Below, one piece after another: positions 1-8,739 of a stretch of DNA of 36,915 bases. Source of the DNA: UMGS1613 sp963616135 (GTDB taxonomy: Bacteria > Bacillota_I > Bacilli_A > RF39 > UBA660); NCBI GenBank assembly GCA_963616135.1, contig CAVEJT010000003.1:1-36915 (forward strand), in the 5' to 3' direction. The stretch's first letter is position 1. The number at the start of each line of letters is the position of its first letter. Under the pieces are notes generated by a model. The model was not told where the DNA came from, made no database searches, and saw only the letters and a list, made by a program, of their open reading frames with translations. The position numbers and the translations under genes were made by a program.

Positions 1-10
1 TTATTGTATC

Positions 11-36
11 AAAAAACCACACCTACTGGTGCGGTT
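11..36 (-). terminator. Rho-independent terminator of the first hypothetical gene
   Basis: Read on the minus strand, AACCGCACC pairs with GGTGTGGTT (one G-T wobble) around an AGTA loop and runs directly into a T tract. It lies 26 bases beyond the stop codon of the gene at 63-881. Confidence 0.85.
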
Positions 37-62
37 GAAATTTCAATTTAGGAAATAGATTT

Positions 63-881
63 TTAATCTATTTTTAATTTTTTTTGAAATGACTCACTAC
101 TATTACATTTTAAATATTTATCGACTATAACCTCATCTAATTTTGTATTTTGTGTAGCATAATGTAAATACTCTCCTACTATTGTATGTAAAAAATCATA
201 ATTTGAATTTAAATCTATAAAAATTTCATCTATAGATTTATTTTTAATATCCTCTATATATTTTAAATCATTGCTAAATAATAATTTTGTACCATCATGA
301 TCCTTTATAAATAATTTCCATTTATAATATACTGCTAACATTTCTAACATATAATTAATATATTTATTTTTATCTATATTTTTCAATTCTAATATTTTTT
401 GAGTTATAAAAGTACTTGCTGTACTTCTTTTTTCTAATTCTTTTTCATTTTTATTTAAATAATCAATATAATATTCTTTAAAACTTTCTATATCATAATT
501 AAATTTATAAACCGACTGTTCTATTTTATATGTCGTACTAATACTTTCTATAAATTCATTTTTACCATACTTTTCTATTTCCTCTATTATAATACTCTTA
601 CTTATAAAATCTAAAGAACTATAATATTTAGTGCTAATTATTATCTCTTTTAATATTTCTGCATTATCTAAAAAACTATCTATTAATTCATCAAAAGAAA
701 AATACTCAGTATTATTATATATGTTATTATATATATTCAATTTATAATAGTCACTTATCATAAATCTTAATATAAAATCTCTATCTTTATCATTAAGAGA
801 ATCTAGAAACATAACAATTTCTATAACGCTTTTTTTGTTTACAAAATCCTCCCTAAATTCCTCTATAAATGTTTTAACCAT
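63..881 (-). CDS. Hypothetical protein, 272 aa, helical, lineage-specific
   Basis: I do not recognise this family. The product is acidic, rich in Ile, Asn, Tyr and Lys, has no signal peptide or membrane segment, and reads as a mostly alpha-helical cytoplasmic protein. The frame can be extended three codons to a GTG at 890, but that codon lies inside the AGGTGAGG Shine-Dalgarno sequence. The ATG at 881 is correctly spaced from that site, so I chose it. It is a single-gene unit with its own promoter (899-927) and terminator (11-36). No neighbour suggests a role. Confidence 0.7.
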   Translation of the reverse strand: MVKTFIEEFREDFVNKKSVIEIVMFLDSLNDKDRDFILRFMISDYYKLNIYNNIYNNTEYFSFDELIDSFLDNAEILKEIIISTKYYSSLDFISKSIIIEEIEKYGKNEFIESISTTYKIEQSVYKFNYDIESFKEYYIDYLNKNEKELEKRSTASTFITQKILELKNIDKNKYINYMLEMLAVYYKWKLFIKDHDGTKLLFSNDLKYIEDIKNKSIDEIFIDLNSNYDFLHTIVGEYLHYATQNTKLDEVIVDKYLKCNSSESFQKKLKID

Positions 882-898
882 AACCCTCACCTAATTAA

Positions 899-927
899 AG
901 TTTAACACTATTTTTTTATAATGTAAA
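899..927 (-). promoter_or_regulatory. Sigma-A-type promoter of the hypothetical gene at 63-881
   Basis: Minus strand TTTACA (927-922), 17-base spacer, TAAACT (904-899), followed 18 bases later by the ATG. It sits just beyond the terminator of the upstream operon. Confidence 0.55.
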
Positions 928-951
928 GAAAAAGAATAGAAAACTCTATTC
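928..951 (-). terminator. Terminator at the end of the Tad/MurC/glycosidase operon
   Basis: Minus strand GAATAGA pairs with TCTATTC around a GTTT loop, followed by TTTTTC. The 5' arm overlaps the last codons and TAG stop of the glycosidase gene. The stem is short and AT-rich, so termination may be partial. Confidence 0.6.
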
Positions 952-2235
952 CACTACTACCCAAGCATCTGATATATATCTTGTTCTATGTACACCAAGT
1001 GCATCAATAGGGTCATTTATAGCACATGCATAATTTGTAAAATAATCATGACATGTAGCATTATATTTATTAATTGCTTCATTTCTTCTAACAACTAATA
1101 CACTAGAAGTTCCTCCATCTAAATTAGCAGCATTATAAGCCCCATATCTTGCCATAATTTCTACTAAATCTTCCATTCCAGCTCCATTAGTTCTATATGA
1201 ATTACTTCCTACTTGTAAGAATAAAAGTGTTCCATCTTTTCTTTGACCTATAGCAGATCTAGCGCCTCCGCCCCATCCACCATTTCCTGATACGATAGAC
1301 TTAACGCCATTTACAATTAAGAAAGGTCCCCAAGACACAGCATCTCTAACACCTTTTTTTAATGCTTCTTGGGCTGTTGTATTTTTAAGTAAAACAAGAA
1401 CATTATCATCAGTTATACCAATTATTCCACCAGTTGATGTTGTATTACCATATTCATTGTTTGTAATAATCTGCTTGTCCACTATTGTAATACCAGTTGG
1501 ATATTCTCCTGAATTAACTCCCTGATCAACAAATCCTCCAGCATTAATAGCAAGTATTCCATTTAATCGCTCAGTCATATGAGTTACATATTCACCTAAT
1601 ACTCCAACTTGTTGTGTTACTGCAAGTTTTAATTTAGAAGGATCATAAATAGCAGCCATATAAGCTTGAGCTCCATTTACTTCAAAACTTACTATTTTAT
1701 ATTTTTCATCTTTTCCATGTGTCATTATTTCTTTTTCATATTCATTATATTTTAATTGTGCATTCTTATCAATTAAACTAGCATCTGTAGAATCTCCACT
1801 TTCAATAATATAATTTTTATTTAAAACCTCTTCTATTTGTTTTTTACTATAGAACCATTTACAATAGTGTTGATGATTCATAGTACCCATAGCAGTTGTT
1901 ATTAACCATGTTCTAAAACGATCGTTTGGACCATATAATAACATTACAAAAGTGAAACATCCAAGTACATAAAAACTCATAAATATTCCCATTACTATTT
2001 TTAACCATTTTCTAAGTTTTCTCTTATTCGCACCTCTATTTTTTACAAACATGATTATTCCTAATACAAGTGCTGCAATAAGTAAAACTATTAATACTCC
2101 GATACCAATAAAAAATGGGAATCTAATTAAATAATTTGAATTAGCCCCAATTACAAATAGTACTTGTAATCCTGGTAACAGTAAACAACTTAATAATATT
2201 AATTTAAAACCTAATTTCTTTTTCTTTTCATTCAT
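946..2235 (-). CDS. Membrane-anchored phosphodiester glycosidase (NAGPA-type) family protein
   Basis: The N-terminus carries three hydrophobic segments (about residues 10-30, 40-65 and 80-105). The remainder is then expected outside the membrane. The outer part has the hallmarks of the phosphodiester glycosidase family (NAGPA/PF09992): an INAGGF motif, a GGGARSAIGQ motif, and the C-terminal NLDGGTSSVLVV glycine/serine signature. Family members cleave sugar-1-phosphodiester links or act in exopolysaccharide handling; the substrate here is unknown. The frame extends five codons to a TTG at 2250, but that TTG overlaps the GGAG ribosome site, so the ATG at 2235 is the start (429 aa). It is the last gene of the Tad operon, 26 bases after murC, which hints at envelope glycopolymer processing (inference). 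Confidence 0.85.
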   Translation of the reverse strand: MNEKKKKLGFKLILLSCLLLPGLQVLFVIGANSNYLIRFPFFIGIGVLIVLLIAALVLGIIMFVKNRGANKRKLRKWLKIVMGIFMSFYVLGCFTFVMLLYGPNDRFRTWLITTAMGTMNHQHYCKWFYSKKQIEEVLNKNYIIESGDSTDASLIDKNAQLKYNEYEKEIMTHGKDEKYKIVSFEVNGAQAYMAAIYDPSKLKLAVTQQVGVLGEYVTHMTERLNGILAINAGGFVDQGVNSGEYPTGITIVDKQIITNNEYGNTTSTGGIIGITDDNVLVLLKNTTAQEALKKGVRDAVSWGPFLIVNGVKSIVSGNGGWGGGARSAIGQRKDGTLLFLQVGSNSYRTNGAGMEDLVEIMARYGAYNAANLDGGTSSVLVVRRNEAINKYNATCHDYFTNYACAINDPIDALGVHRTRYISDAWVVVE

Positions 2236-2261
2236 AATATCACACTCCAATAATAAAGAAA

Positions 2262-3599
2262 CTAATTATTAGTTTCTTCTTTCTCTTCTAATAATTTTTT
2301 ATATTCATCTTCCAATATATAGATTTCCTTACTACTCATAAATAGAACAACACAGTTATCATATTCTAATAACTTATTTGCCATACCATGTTCTATATAA
2401 TCTCCATTATCTAATTTGTTTATTATTGTATGAGCATCAATACCTGGATAATCTTCTGGATTTTCTCTATCATAATTAATATCCATTACATATGCTTTAT
2501 CAGCTAGATTTAAGGCACTTGCAAAATCATCTGCAAACTCTTCTACTCTTGAGAAAGTATGTGGCTTAAATATAGCTATAATTTTTTTATCTGGATATTT
2601 TTGCTTAGCTGCTTTTATAGTAACTTTTACTTCTGTTGGATGATGAGCATAATCATCAATTATTACATTATTACCAATAAAAGTTTCTTTAAATCTTCTC
2701 TCCGCACCCTTAAATGTTTTAAGTGAGCGTGCTACCTCCCTAGAATCTAGTCTTTCATAATGACAAACAGCTATAACTGCTAAAGCATTAAGTAGCATAT
2801 GCTTACCAAATAAAGGTAAATCAAAATGCCCATAATACTCATCTTCTACAAAAACATCAAAACTAGTTCCGTCATTTCTATATTCAATATCACGTGCTTG
2901 AATATCATTGTCATCGCTTAGACCATAATAATAAATTTGAGGATTAACTTCAAGCAAATGTGTATATGGATCATCACCACATGCAATAACCATCTTATCT
3001 GCTTTATTAGCAAACTCCTGATAAGCAAGAATCATATCATCCATACTCTTATAATAATCAGTATGATCTAATTCAATATTAGTAATTATAACATATTCTG
3101 GATCATATGCCAAGAAATGACGTTGATATTCGCAAGCTTCTAATATAAATTTATTAGATTCTCTATCACCATGACCTCTTCCATCACCTATTATATAATT
3201 ACATCCGCCCATATTTTCTAATATATGACTAAGCATACTTGTCGTTGTAGTTTTACCATGACAACCAGACACACAAATAGTTTTAAACTTTTTAGTAAGT
3301 TTACCTAACATTTCTTCATACTCATACATCTTTAAACCCATACTAGCTGCCTTAGCAAGCTCAGGATGTGAATCTCCATGTAAAAGTTTTAGTGCTGGAG
3401 AATAAATAACTACAGAATCAGAATCTAATTCATCATTTGGTCCTGTATAAATTTTAATACCAGCATCTATTAATTTATCTTCAGTAAAACGATGTTCAGT
3501 CTCATCATCATACCCCACCACTTCATAGCCTAGATCGTGCAAAAGAAGTGCTAAAGCACTCATTCCTGCCCCTTTTATTCCTGCCATATAATATTTCAT
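2262..3599 (-). CDS. murC: UDP-N-acetylmuramate--L-alanine ligase
   Basis: Cytoplasmic ATP-dependent Mur ligase that adds the first amino acid to UDP-MurNAc in peptidoglycan synthesis. Visible motifs in order: the N-terminal nucleotide-binding loop GIKGAGMSALA (about residues 7-17), the ATP loop GCHGKTTTTSM, EACEYQRHFL, the NIELDHTDYY metal/substrate motif, and the DDYAHHPTEV motif that typifies MurC over MurD/E/F. At 445 aa the length is normal. The Shine-Dalgarno GGAGAG overlaps the TAG stop of the preceding tadC gene (3610-3612), implying translational coupling. Its place between Tad secretion genes and a phosphodiester glycosidase is unusual, because murC normally sits with other wall genes or alone. 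Confidence 0.95.
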   Translation of the reverse strand: MKYYMAGIKGAGMSALALLLHDLGYEVVGYDDETEHRFTEDKLIDAGIKIYTGPNDELDSDSVVIYSPALKLLHGDSHPELAKAASMGLKMYEYEEMLGKLTKKFKTICVSGCHGKTTTTSMLSHILENMGGCNYIIGDGRGHGDRESNKFILEACEYQRHFLAYDPEYVIITNIELDHTDYYKSMDDMILAYQEFANKADKMVIACGDDPYTHLLEVNPQIYYYGLSDDNDIQARDIEYRNDGTSFDVFVEDEYYGHFDLPLFGKHMLLNALAVIAVCHYERLDSREVARSLKTFKGAERRFKETFIGNNVIIDDYAHHPTEVKVTIKAAKQKYPDKKIIAIFKPHTFSRVEEFADDFASALNLADKAYVMDINYDRENPEDYPGIDAHTIINKLDNGDYIEHGMANKLLEYDNCVVLFMSSKEIYILEDEYKKLLEEKEETNN

Positions 3600-3609
3600 A
3601 AATTCTCTC

Positions 3610-4311
3610 CTAACGTAAAAATTCTATTATAAATGGTCCTAATATCATAAGTAATATTAGAGGAACAATAAATATAACAGATATAATACTAACTTTATTT
3701 GGTATTTTATTTATCTCAGCTTTAATATCCATTATTTGCTTATCCCTCAAATAATCAACTTGATTATTTATTGAATCAATAATACTATTCCCAAATACAC
3801 TAGTTTCCCTCATATTAAGTATAATACTATTAACAGTTTCAGAAGGTATTCTATATCTTAAATCTTCCAAAGCCTCCATAAGTGATCTACCAAATTTCAT
3901 TTCAGTCAAACTTTTTTTAAACTCTTCTGATAGCTCACTATCTATATTATAACATGTAATCTCCAAAGAATTCTCTAAATTTTTACCAGATTCTAGTGTA
4001 AGTGCTAAAATCTCAAAAAAATCAAGGGCCTCTTTATCTAATTTTTTTATCCTTTTATTAATAGGATTTGTTATAAATATAAAATAAAACGTATTATAAT
4101 ACAATATAATAATAAATGGAATTATAAAATAATTAACACTTGAAGTAAGAATTAATAAAATAGCTAAAATAATTGTTGTAAATAATCTAACTGTTAGAAA
4201 TGTAACAGCATCAAAATTTAATTTTCTACAAGAACCTAACAATTTTATTTTAGATTCTATTTTTTCAATATCTTTAACTCTATATATTTTTTTAACAATT
4301 CCATTATTCAT
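3610..4311 (-). CDS. tadC: TadC-like type II secretion system F domain protein
   Basis: Inner-membrane platform protein of a Tad (tight adherence) pilus or secretion system, expected to work with TadB and the TadA ATPase. It has a pair of membrane segments at about residues 40-80, a cytoplasmic T2SSF four-helix domain with the family pattern DFFEILALTLESG and a GRSLMEALEDL repeat-like helix, and a C-terminal membrane segment (about residues 208-229). Length 233 aa is a little short for TadC. The ATG follows GGATGTGATATA; that TGA is the stop codon of the TadB-like gene, so the two are coupled. Confidence 0.85.
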   Translation of the reverse strand: MNNGIVKKIYRVKDIEKIESKIKLLGSCRKLNFDAVTFLTVRLFTTIILAILLILTSSVNYFIIPFIIILYYNTFYFIFITNPINKRIKKLDKEALDFFEILALTLESGKNLENSLEITCYNIDSELSEEFKKSLTEMKFGRSLMEALEDLRYRIPSETVNSIILNMRETSVFGNSIIDSINNQVDYLRDKQIMDIKAEINKIPNKVSIISVIFIVPLILLMILGPFIIEFLR

Positions 4312-4315
4312 TATA

Positions 4316-5812
4316 TCACATCCTTATCTTCATAACACGTTTTACTACCAAAATATATGTAATATATATAATAAACATTATACATATCAATAAAATACCT
4401 AAAGGTTCTTCAAATAAAGGAGTAAAAAATCCTTTATTAATAATACTTATAAATACCACAAATACTATTGGTACAAATATAAGTACATACATAATAAGTT
4501 TAGAACTACTAGTTAAAGCTTTAAGTTCTGATTGTAATTTTTTTCTACTAAATAAATTTTTTTCTATAGAATCAAATACTTTAATAATATTACCACCTGT
4601 TTTATTTAAAACAGATAAACTAGATGTTAAATAAACTGTCTCACTTAATTTAACTCTTTCTGAAAATCTTTTAAATGCCACTTCTACATCTAATCCTAAA
4701 GAAATTTCTAAACTAATTTTTTTAAATTCCTTAGCTATTGGTCCATCAAGATCTCTACTTACTAGTTCTATTGCTTGACTAATACTTCTACCTGATTTAA
4801 AAGCATTATTCATAACTGAAATAGCTTCTAACATATCATGTTCTATTTTCTTTTTATATTCTTTATATTTAATCAAATATATTATATCTAGAGTATAAAA
4901 ACCTATTATAAATGGCACTAACATTTCATATGGTTTTAATATTGTTGAATTGAAAAGTTCTGCCACTATAGCAACTATCAAATATATTATACCTACAACA
5001 ACTTTTCTAGACATAAATTTCATATTATTTTTATCATCCATATTAAATGACTCAATATATTTATCATATCTTTTAGCTCTTGATTTTATAAATACTGATT
5101 TAGATAATAATATAGTAATCCAATCTATAATTTTTAAATATACTAAATACAAATTATCAAGTAAAGATATAGATTTATTCTTAGATGAATTAAGAGTAAA
5201 TTTAGAAAATCTTCTCTCTAAAATTATACTCCTTATATATTTAATGAATAAAACAACTATTATAACCCCTATAAATAAAATAGATAATTGACCTATTCTT
5301 ATTATAGAAGAATCATCTTTTTTAACTGTAATATAAACAGTCTCTGAAGATGTATTACCGGCATTATCGCTTACACTATATTCTAATTTTTTTATACCAG
5401 GCCTACTAAAATCAAGATCATTTATATTAGTAGTTATTTTATCAGTTAAATCACCATCTACTATATCACTGGCTGTTATTCCCTCTAAAAAGTTAAACTC
5501 TTGATTTGTTTTTATTTTATAAGTTTTTTCATTTATATTAATTATTGGAGCTTCTTTATCTATTTTATATTCTCCACTTTGTATTACTCTATTACCTAAT
5601 GGACTATATATAGTAAATTCTATTTTGTATATACCAGTTTCATTAAACAATATTTCTACTGGGCTTGAATCACTCAAATAATTAATCTCACCAGGTTCAC
5701 CATTTCTAATTATTACATAAGTATAACTAGTTACATATGAAGGAGGAGTATAAGTAACTCTTACATCTTCATGTGTATATTCCATCTCATTAATACTTAA
5801 TCCCTCCTGCAT
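4316..5812 (-). CDS. tadB: TadB-like platform protein with N-terminal Ig-like domains
   Basis: Residues about 1-165 form beta-rich Ig-like sequence. Residues 87-164 match the DUF5011/HYR pattern, with the motifs SDIVDGDLTDKI and SVSDNAGN, while residues 10-85 look like a second Ig-type unit. A membrane segment follows at about 176-192, then two more (270-290, 298-315), a cytoplasmic T2SSF domain (about 325-430, with the SGRSISQAIEL motif) and two C-terminal segments (440-458, 472-492). Positive charges follow the first segment, which predicts the Ig part outside, yet there is no cleavable signal peptide. The start is supported by AGGTGGTGA four bases before the ATG, overlapping the TAG stop of tadA. 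TadB proteins normally lack such a domain. Confidence 0.85.
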   Translation of the reverse strand: MQEGLSINEMEYTHEDVRVTYTPPSYVTSYTYVIIRNGEPGEINYLSDSSPVEILFNETGIYKIEFTIYSPLGNRVIQSGEYKIDKEAPIININEKTYKIKTNQEFNFLEGITASDIVDGDLTDKITTNINDLDFSRPGIKKLEYSVSDNAGNTSSETVYITVKKDDSSIIRIGQLSILFIGVIIVVLFIKYIRSIILERRFSKFTLNSSKNKSISLLDNLYLVYLKIIDWITILLSKSVFIKSRAKRYDKYIESFNMDDKNNMKFMSRKVVVGIIYLIVAIVAELFNSTILKPYEMLVPFIIGFYTLDIIYLIKYKEYKKKIEHDMLEAISVMNNAFKSGRSISQAIELVSRDLDGPIAKEFKKISLEISLGLDVEVAFKRFSERVKLSETVYLTSSLSVLNKTGGNIIKVFDSIEKNLFSRKKLQSELKALTSSSKLIMYVLIFVPIVFVVFISIINKGFFTPLFEEPLGILLICIMFIIYITYILVVKRVMKIRM

Positions 5813-5822
5813 AATTCACCAC

Positions 5823-7145
5823 CTATTCAAATATATCTTTTAAAGTATCTATTCCTCTTGATTTCAATCTATCATAAGTACTCGGAGTTGCATCTGACTT
5901 TATAAATTCTCCAATAACTTCTCCATCTGTTGTAATACCAGTTTGTTTAAATGCAAAGATTTCATTTAATTTAATTTCATCGCCTTCAAATCCTACAATT
6001 TCTGATATACTAGTAACTTTTCTCTTTCCATCACTAAGTCTTGAAATATTAATTACTATATCAATAGCATTCTCAATATATTCCCTTATAGCTTTAATAG
6101 GTATTTCCATACCTGCCATAAGTACCATAGTTTCTAACCTATTTAAAGCATCCTTAGGCCCATTAGCATGAAGTGTTGTCATACTACCTTCATGACCTGT
6201 ATTCATAGCTTGTAACATATCAAAAGCTTCTTTACCACGAACTTCTCCTACTATTATTCTATCAGGTCTCATACGTAAAGAATTTATAACCAAATCTCTA
6301 ATAGTTATTGCTCCAGCACCTTCATAATTAGAACTTCTTGTCTCAAGAGAAATAACATGACTTTGTTCCAATTTTAATTCTGCAGCATCTTCTATAGTAA
6401 TAATTCTCTCATCATTTCCAATAAATGATGACATAACATTTAATAATGTTGTTTTTCCACTACCAGTACCACCACATACTATAATATTCATTTTACTTTT
6501 AACACAGGCCTCAATAAATCTTGCCATATAAGGAGTCATTGTACCATTACGTAAAAAATCATCTATTGTAGCTAATTCTTTTTTAAACTTTCTTATAGTA
6601 AGAACAGGTCCATTTAAACTTAAAGGTTCTATTACAGCATTAAGTCTAGACCCATCACTAAGCCTTGCATCAACCATAGGATTTGCTGTATCAATTGTCC
6701 TACCTATTGGTTGAATTAATCGTTGTATAGTTCTTATAATATGATTTTCATTTATAAAGGAAACACTATCATCCCTTATAAGTTTTCCATCTAATTCTAT
6801 ATAAATTTCATTAATTCCATTTACCATAATTTCAGTAATATCAGGATCATCTAAAAGTTCAGTAATAGGTCCATATCCATTTATTTCATTGTCAATTAAA
6901 TTATTTATATAACTTCTTTCTACAACACTTAAATCATAGCCTTCTAAAGTTTTATCTATCTCACTCTTAACATAATTAGATAAACTTAACTTATTATTAG
7001 TATTATTATCAATTAAATTTTGAATTATTTTATTCCTTAATTCATCAAGTAACACCTTATTAGTAAAAGTATCATAATCTGGTAAATCATTAAAATTGCT
7101 TTTATCTTCCACTACTTTAAATTCATCAACAAATGATTTAGACAT
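5823..7145 (-). CDS. tadA: TadA/CpaF-family pilus assembly ATPase
   Basis: Cytoplasmic hexameric secretion ATPase that powers Tad pilus assembly. The N-terminal domain (residues 1-200) is the CpaF type, with the IQRLIQPIGRT and DARLSDGSRLNA motifs. Walker A GGTGSGKT is at residues 225-232, the Asp box IEDAAEL at about 251-257, Walker B-like RIIVGEVRG at 297-304, and the His box TGHEGSMTTLHAN at 316-328. Length 440 aa is typical. The ATG lies one base after the TAA of the CpaE-like gene, and its own stop overlaps the tadB ribosome site, so the genes form one tightly coupled block. Confidence 0.95.
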   Translation of the reverse strand: MSKSFVDEFKVVEDKSNFNDLPDYDTFTNKVLLDELRNKIIQNLIDNNTNNKLSLSNYVKSEIDKTLEGYDLSVVERSYINNLIDNEINGYGPITELLDDPDITEIMVNGINEIYIELDGKLIRDDSVSFINENHIIRTIQRLIQPIGRTIDTANPMVDARLSDGSRLNAVIEPLSLNGPVLTIRKFKKELATIDDFLRNGTMTPYMARFIEACVKSKMNIIVCGGTGSGKTTLLNVMSSFIGNDERIITIEDAAELKLEQSHVISLETRSSNYEGAGAITIRDLVINSLRMRPDRIIVGEVRGKEAFDMLQAMNTGHEGSMTTLHANGPKDALNRLETMVLMAGMEIPIKAIREYIENAIDIVINISRLSDGKRKVTSISEIVGFEGDEIKLNEIFAFKQTGITTDGEVIGEFIKSDATPSTYDRLKSRGIDTLKDIFE

Positions 7146-7146
7146 A

Positions 7147-7914
7147 TTAATCCCCCTTACTTTCCTTTAGTAAATTGCTTGCTATAAGCTCATATATCTT
7201 CATAGCCCTCGTATATTTTTTATATATCTTATTATCTAAAGTAAGTATCTTACCTTCAATTATATATTTATCAATATTTTTAATATAAAAATTACTTGGT
7301 ATTATATAATTTATATTTTTATTTATTATATTTTTTATGTCATACTTATTATAATAATTTTTACCTTTATAATTAGATTCATTTAATATAATTTTGTAAT
7401 TTGTTTTACCCATGTCACTCAATATTGATACCATAGTTTTCATATTTTTTAAATTCATAGAATCGTTATTTATTAAATATAAAATTTGATCACTATAGTC
7501 AAGTGCGAATAAATTAATATCAGTTAATATATGATTAGTATCTATTAGTATTACATCATACTTCATAGCAGCTTTATAAAAAATTACATCTAGTATTTTT
7601 CTACTTATTTTTCTAGCATACCTAGGATCCTTAGGAGCTGCCATAACGCTTATAAAATCATCATATTTTGTCACATAATTATCTAATGAATCAAATGTGT
7701 TATTATTCAAATCTTCAAATAAATTATAAATATCTAAATCATATTTAATATTTAAAGTTGCAGCTATATCTCCAGAATAAAAATCTAAATCAACTATTAA
7801 AACTCTCTTCTGCATTCTAGAATAAATACCAGCTAAAGATAGAATTGTTGTGGTTTTGCCTACTCCACCTTTTACTGATGTAACTGCAAATATTTTTGCT
7901 TTATTTAAAGCCAT
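7147..7914 (-). CDS. CpaE/TadZ-like ParA/MinD-family ATPase
   Basis: Deviant Walker A KGGVGKTTT at about residues 15-23 identifies the SIMIBI/ParA-MinD class, followed by the LIVDLDFYSGDIA switch region and VILIDTNHILTD. In Tad loci such proteins (CpaE, TadZ) place the pilus machine in the cell. There is no N-terminal receiver-like domain, which many CpaE proteins have, so it is the short ATPase-only form (255 aa). The Asn/Lys/Ile-rich C-terminus carries no recognisable motif. AAAGGGTGAT precedes the ATG by three bases. The gene is immediately upstream of tadA in transcription. Confidence 0.85.
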   Translation of the reverse strand: MALNKAKIFAVTSVKGGVGKTTTILSLAGIYSRMQKRVLIVDLDFYSGDIAATLNIKYDLDIYNLFEDLNNNTFDSLDNYVTKYDDFISVMAAPKDPRYARKISRKILDVIFYKAAMKYDVILIDTNHILTDINLFALDYSDQILYLINNDSMNLKNMKTMVSILSDMGKTNYKIILNESNYKGKNYYNKYDIKNIINKNINYIIPSNFYIKNIDKYIIEGKILTLDNKIYKKYTRAMKIYELIASNLLKESKGD

Positions 7915-7918
7915 AAAA

Positions 7919-8290
7919 TCACCCTTTTACTATTCTTTTATCATCTTTGTATCCTTTATATACAATCATTATATTTTGTTTGCTATCATTTAAACTATAT
8001 TTATCTTTCATTATTTTTGTAACCGTTATTTCAACACTCGTAGGGCTATCAATAATTTCAATATTAGAATCCTTTACATTTTTACTTAACAATTCATAAC
8101 TTTTATCATAAACAGAAGTATCATCCAAATTATCTAAATAATACTTCAACGTATTTTTAATACTATTATTAATTATTTTCTTTTCTAGTGATAGATACCC
8201 TAAATTAATAATCATACCAAGTATTATAAAAAGTGCTGGTATAAAAATTATAAAAAGTACTAAAACCTGACCTTTATTATCTTTTAACAT
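7919..8290 (-). CDS. TadE/TadG-like minor pseudopilin lacking Glu+5
   Basis: A short basic N-terminus, MLKDNKGQ, is followed at once by a hydrophobic helix (about residues 8-30) and a 90-residue outer domain, the layout of Tad minor pseudopilins. Compared with the neighbour at 8277-8618, the prepilin-like site is KG then QVLVLF, so the Glu at +5 is replaced by Leu. It may not be processed by the prepilin peptidase and may act as a TadF/TadG-like anchor (inference). AGGAG lies five bases before the ATG. Its first codons overlap the end of the upstream gene by 14 bases. Confidence 0.7.
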   Translation of the reverse strand: MLKDNKGQVLVLFIIFIPALFIILGMIINLGYLSLEKKIINNSIKNTLKYYLDNLDDTSVYDKSYELLSKNVKDSNIEIIDSPTSVEITVTKIMKDKYSLNDSKQNIMIVYKGYKDDKRIVKG

Positions 8291-8618
8291 ATACGCTCCT
8301 ATCTACATTAACATTATAACTATTACCTAAGATAGTACTAAGTATAGGAGAATATATCTTAATATCTTTACTTAAATTAATAGTTAAAAAATTATTTTCC
8401 TCTTTATAGTTAATTTTAATATCTTTATTATTTGTATAATCATTAATTTTAGAATATTCTTGCGTTTCATATAAATCAACCACAGTATCTAAATCATTTT
8501 CTAAAGAATATTTTTTAGTAAAAATATTTCCAAAATCAATAATAGATATTATAACTAACAAAAGAAGCGGTAAAATAATTATAAATTCTACTAATGCTTG
8601 TCCTTTATTATCTTTCAT
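8277..8618 (-). CDS. TadE-like pseudopilin with class IVb prepilin motif
   Basis: The N-terminus KDNKG followed by QALVEF and a long hydrophobic helix fits the TadE family and the G|xxxxEF cleavage site of Flp/TadE class IVb prepilins (Gly-1, Glu+5). The rest is a small outer domain of about 80 residues. The frame extends to an upstream Met at 8639, but that codon would lie upstream of the expected transcription start. The ATG at 8618 follows GAGTGTGATATT, so I use it (113 aa). It is the first gene of the Tad operon. No separate Flp major pilin or TadV peptidase gene is in the window. Confidence 0.8.
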   Translation of the reverse strand: MKDNKGQALVEFIIILPLLLLVIISIIDFGNIFTKKYSLENDLDTVVDLYETQEYSKINDYTNNKDIKINYKEENNFLTINLSKDIKIYSPILSTILGNSYNVNVDRSVYVKR

Positions 8619-8644
8619 AATATCACACTCTATCATCATATATT

Positions 8645-8653
8645 ATTATAACA
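8645..8653 (-). promoter_or_regulatory. Extended -10 promoter of the Tad operon
   Basis: Minus strand TGT-TATAAT (TGn extended -10) with no good -35, about 27 bases before the first TadE-like ATG. It lies directly after the terminator at 8657-8689. Confidence 0.55.
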
Positions 8654-8656
8654 AAA

Positions 8657-8689
8657 GAAAAAAAAAAAAGATAGATATATTCTATCTTT
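8657..8689 (-). terminator. Terminator of the rimM-trmD operon
   Basis: Minus strand AAAGATAGA pairs perfectly with TCTATCTTT around an ATATA loop, then a run of about twelve T. It separates this operon from the Tad operon. Confidence 0.9.
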
Positions 8690-8739
8690 CTTACATATTT
8701 TTACATTTATTTTTTTATATATCATACAATAAATAAAAT

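Noticed and set aside
4950..5291. Plus-strand open frame of 113 codons inside the TadB-like gene
   Set aside because: It is the antisense shadow of a well-supported coding region and shows no family pattern or ribosome site.
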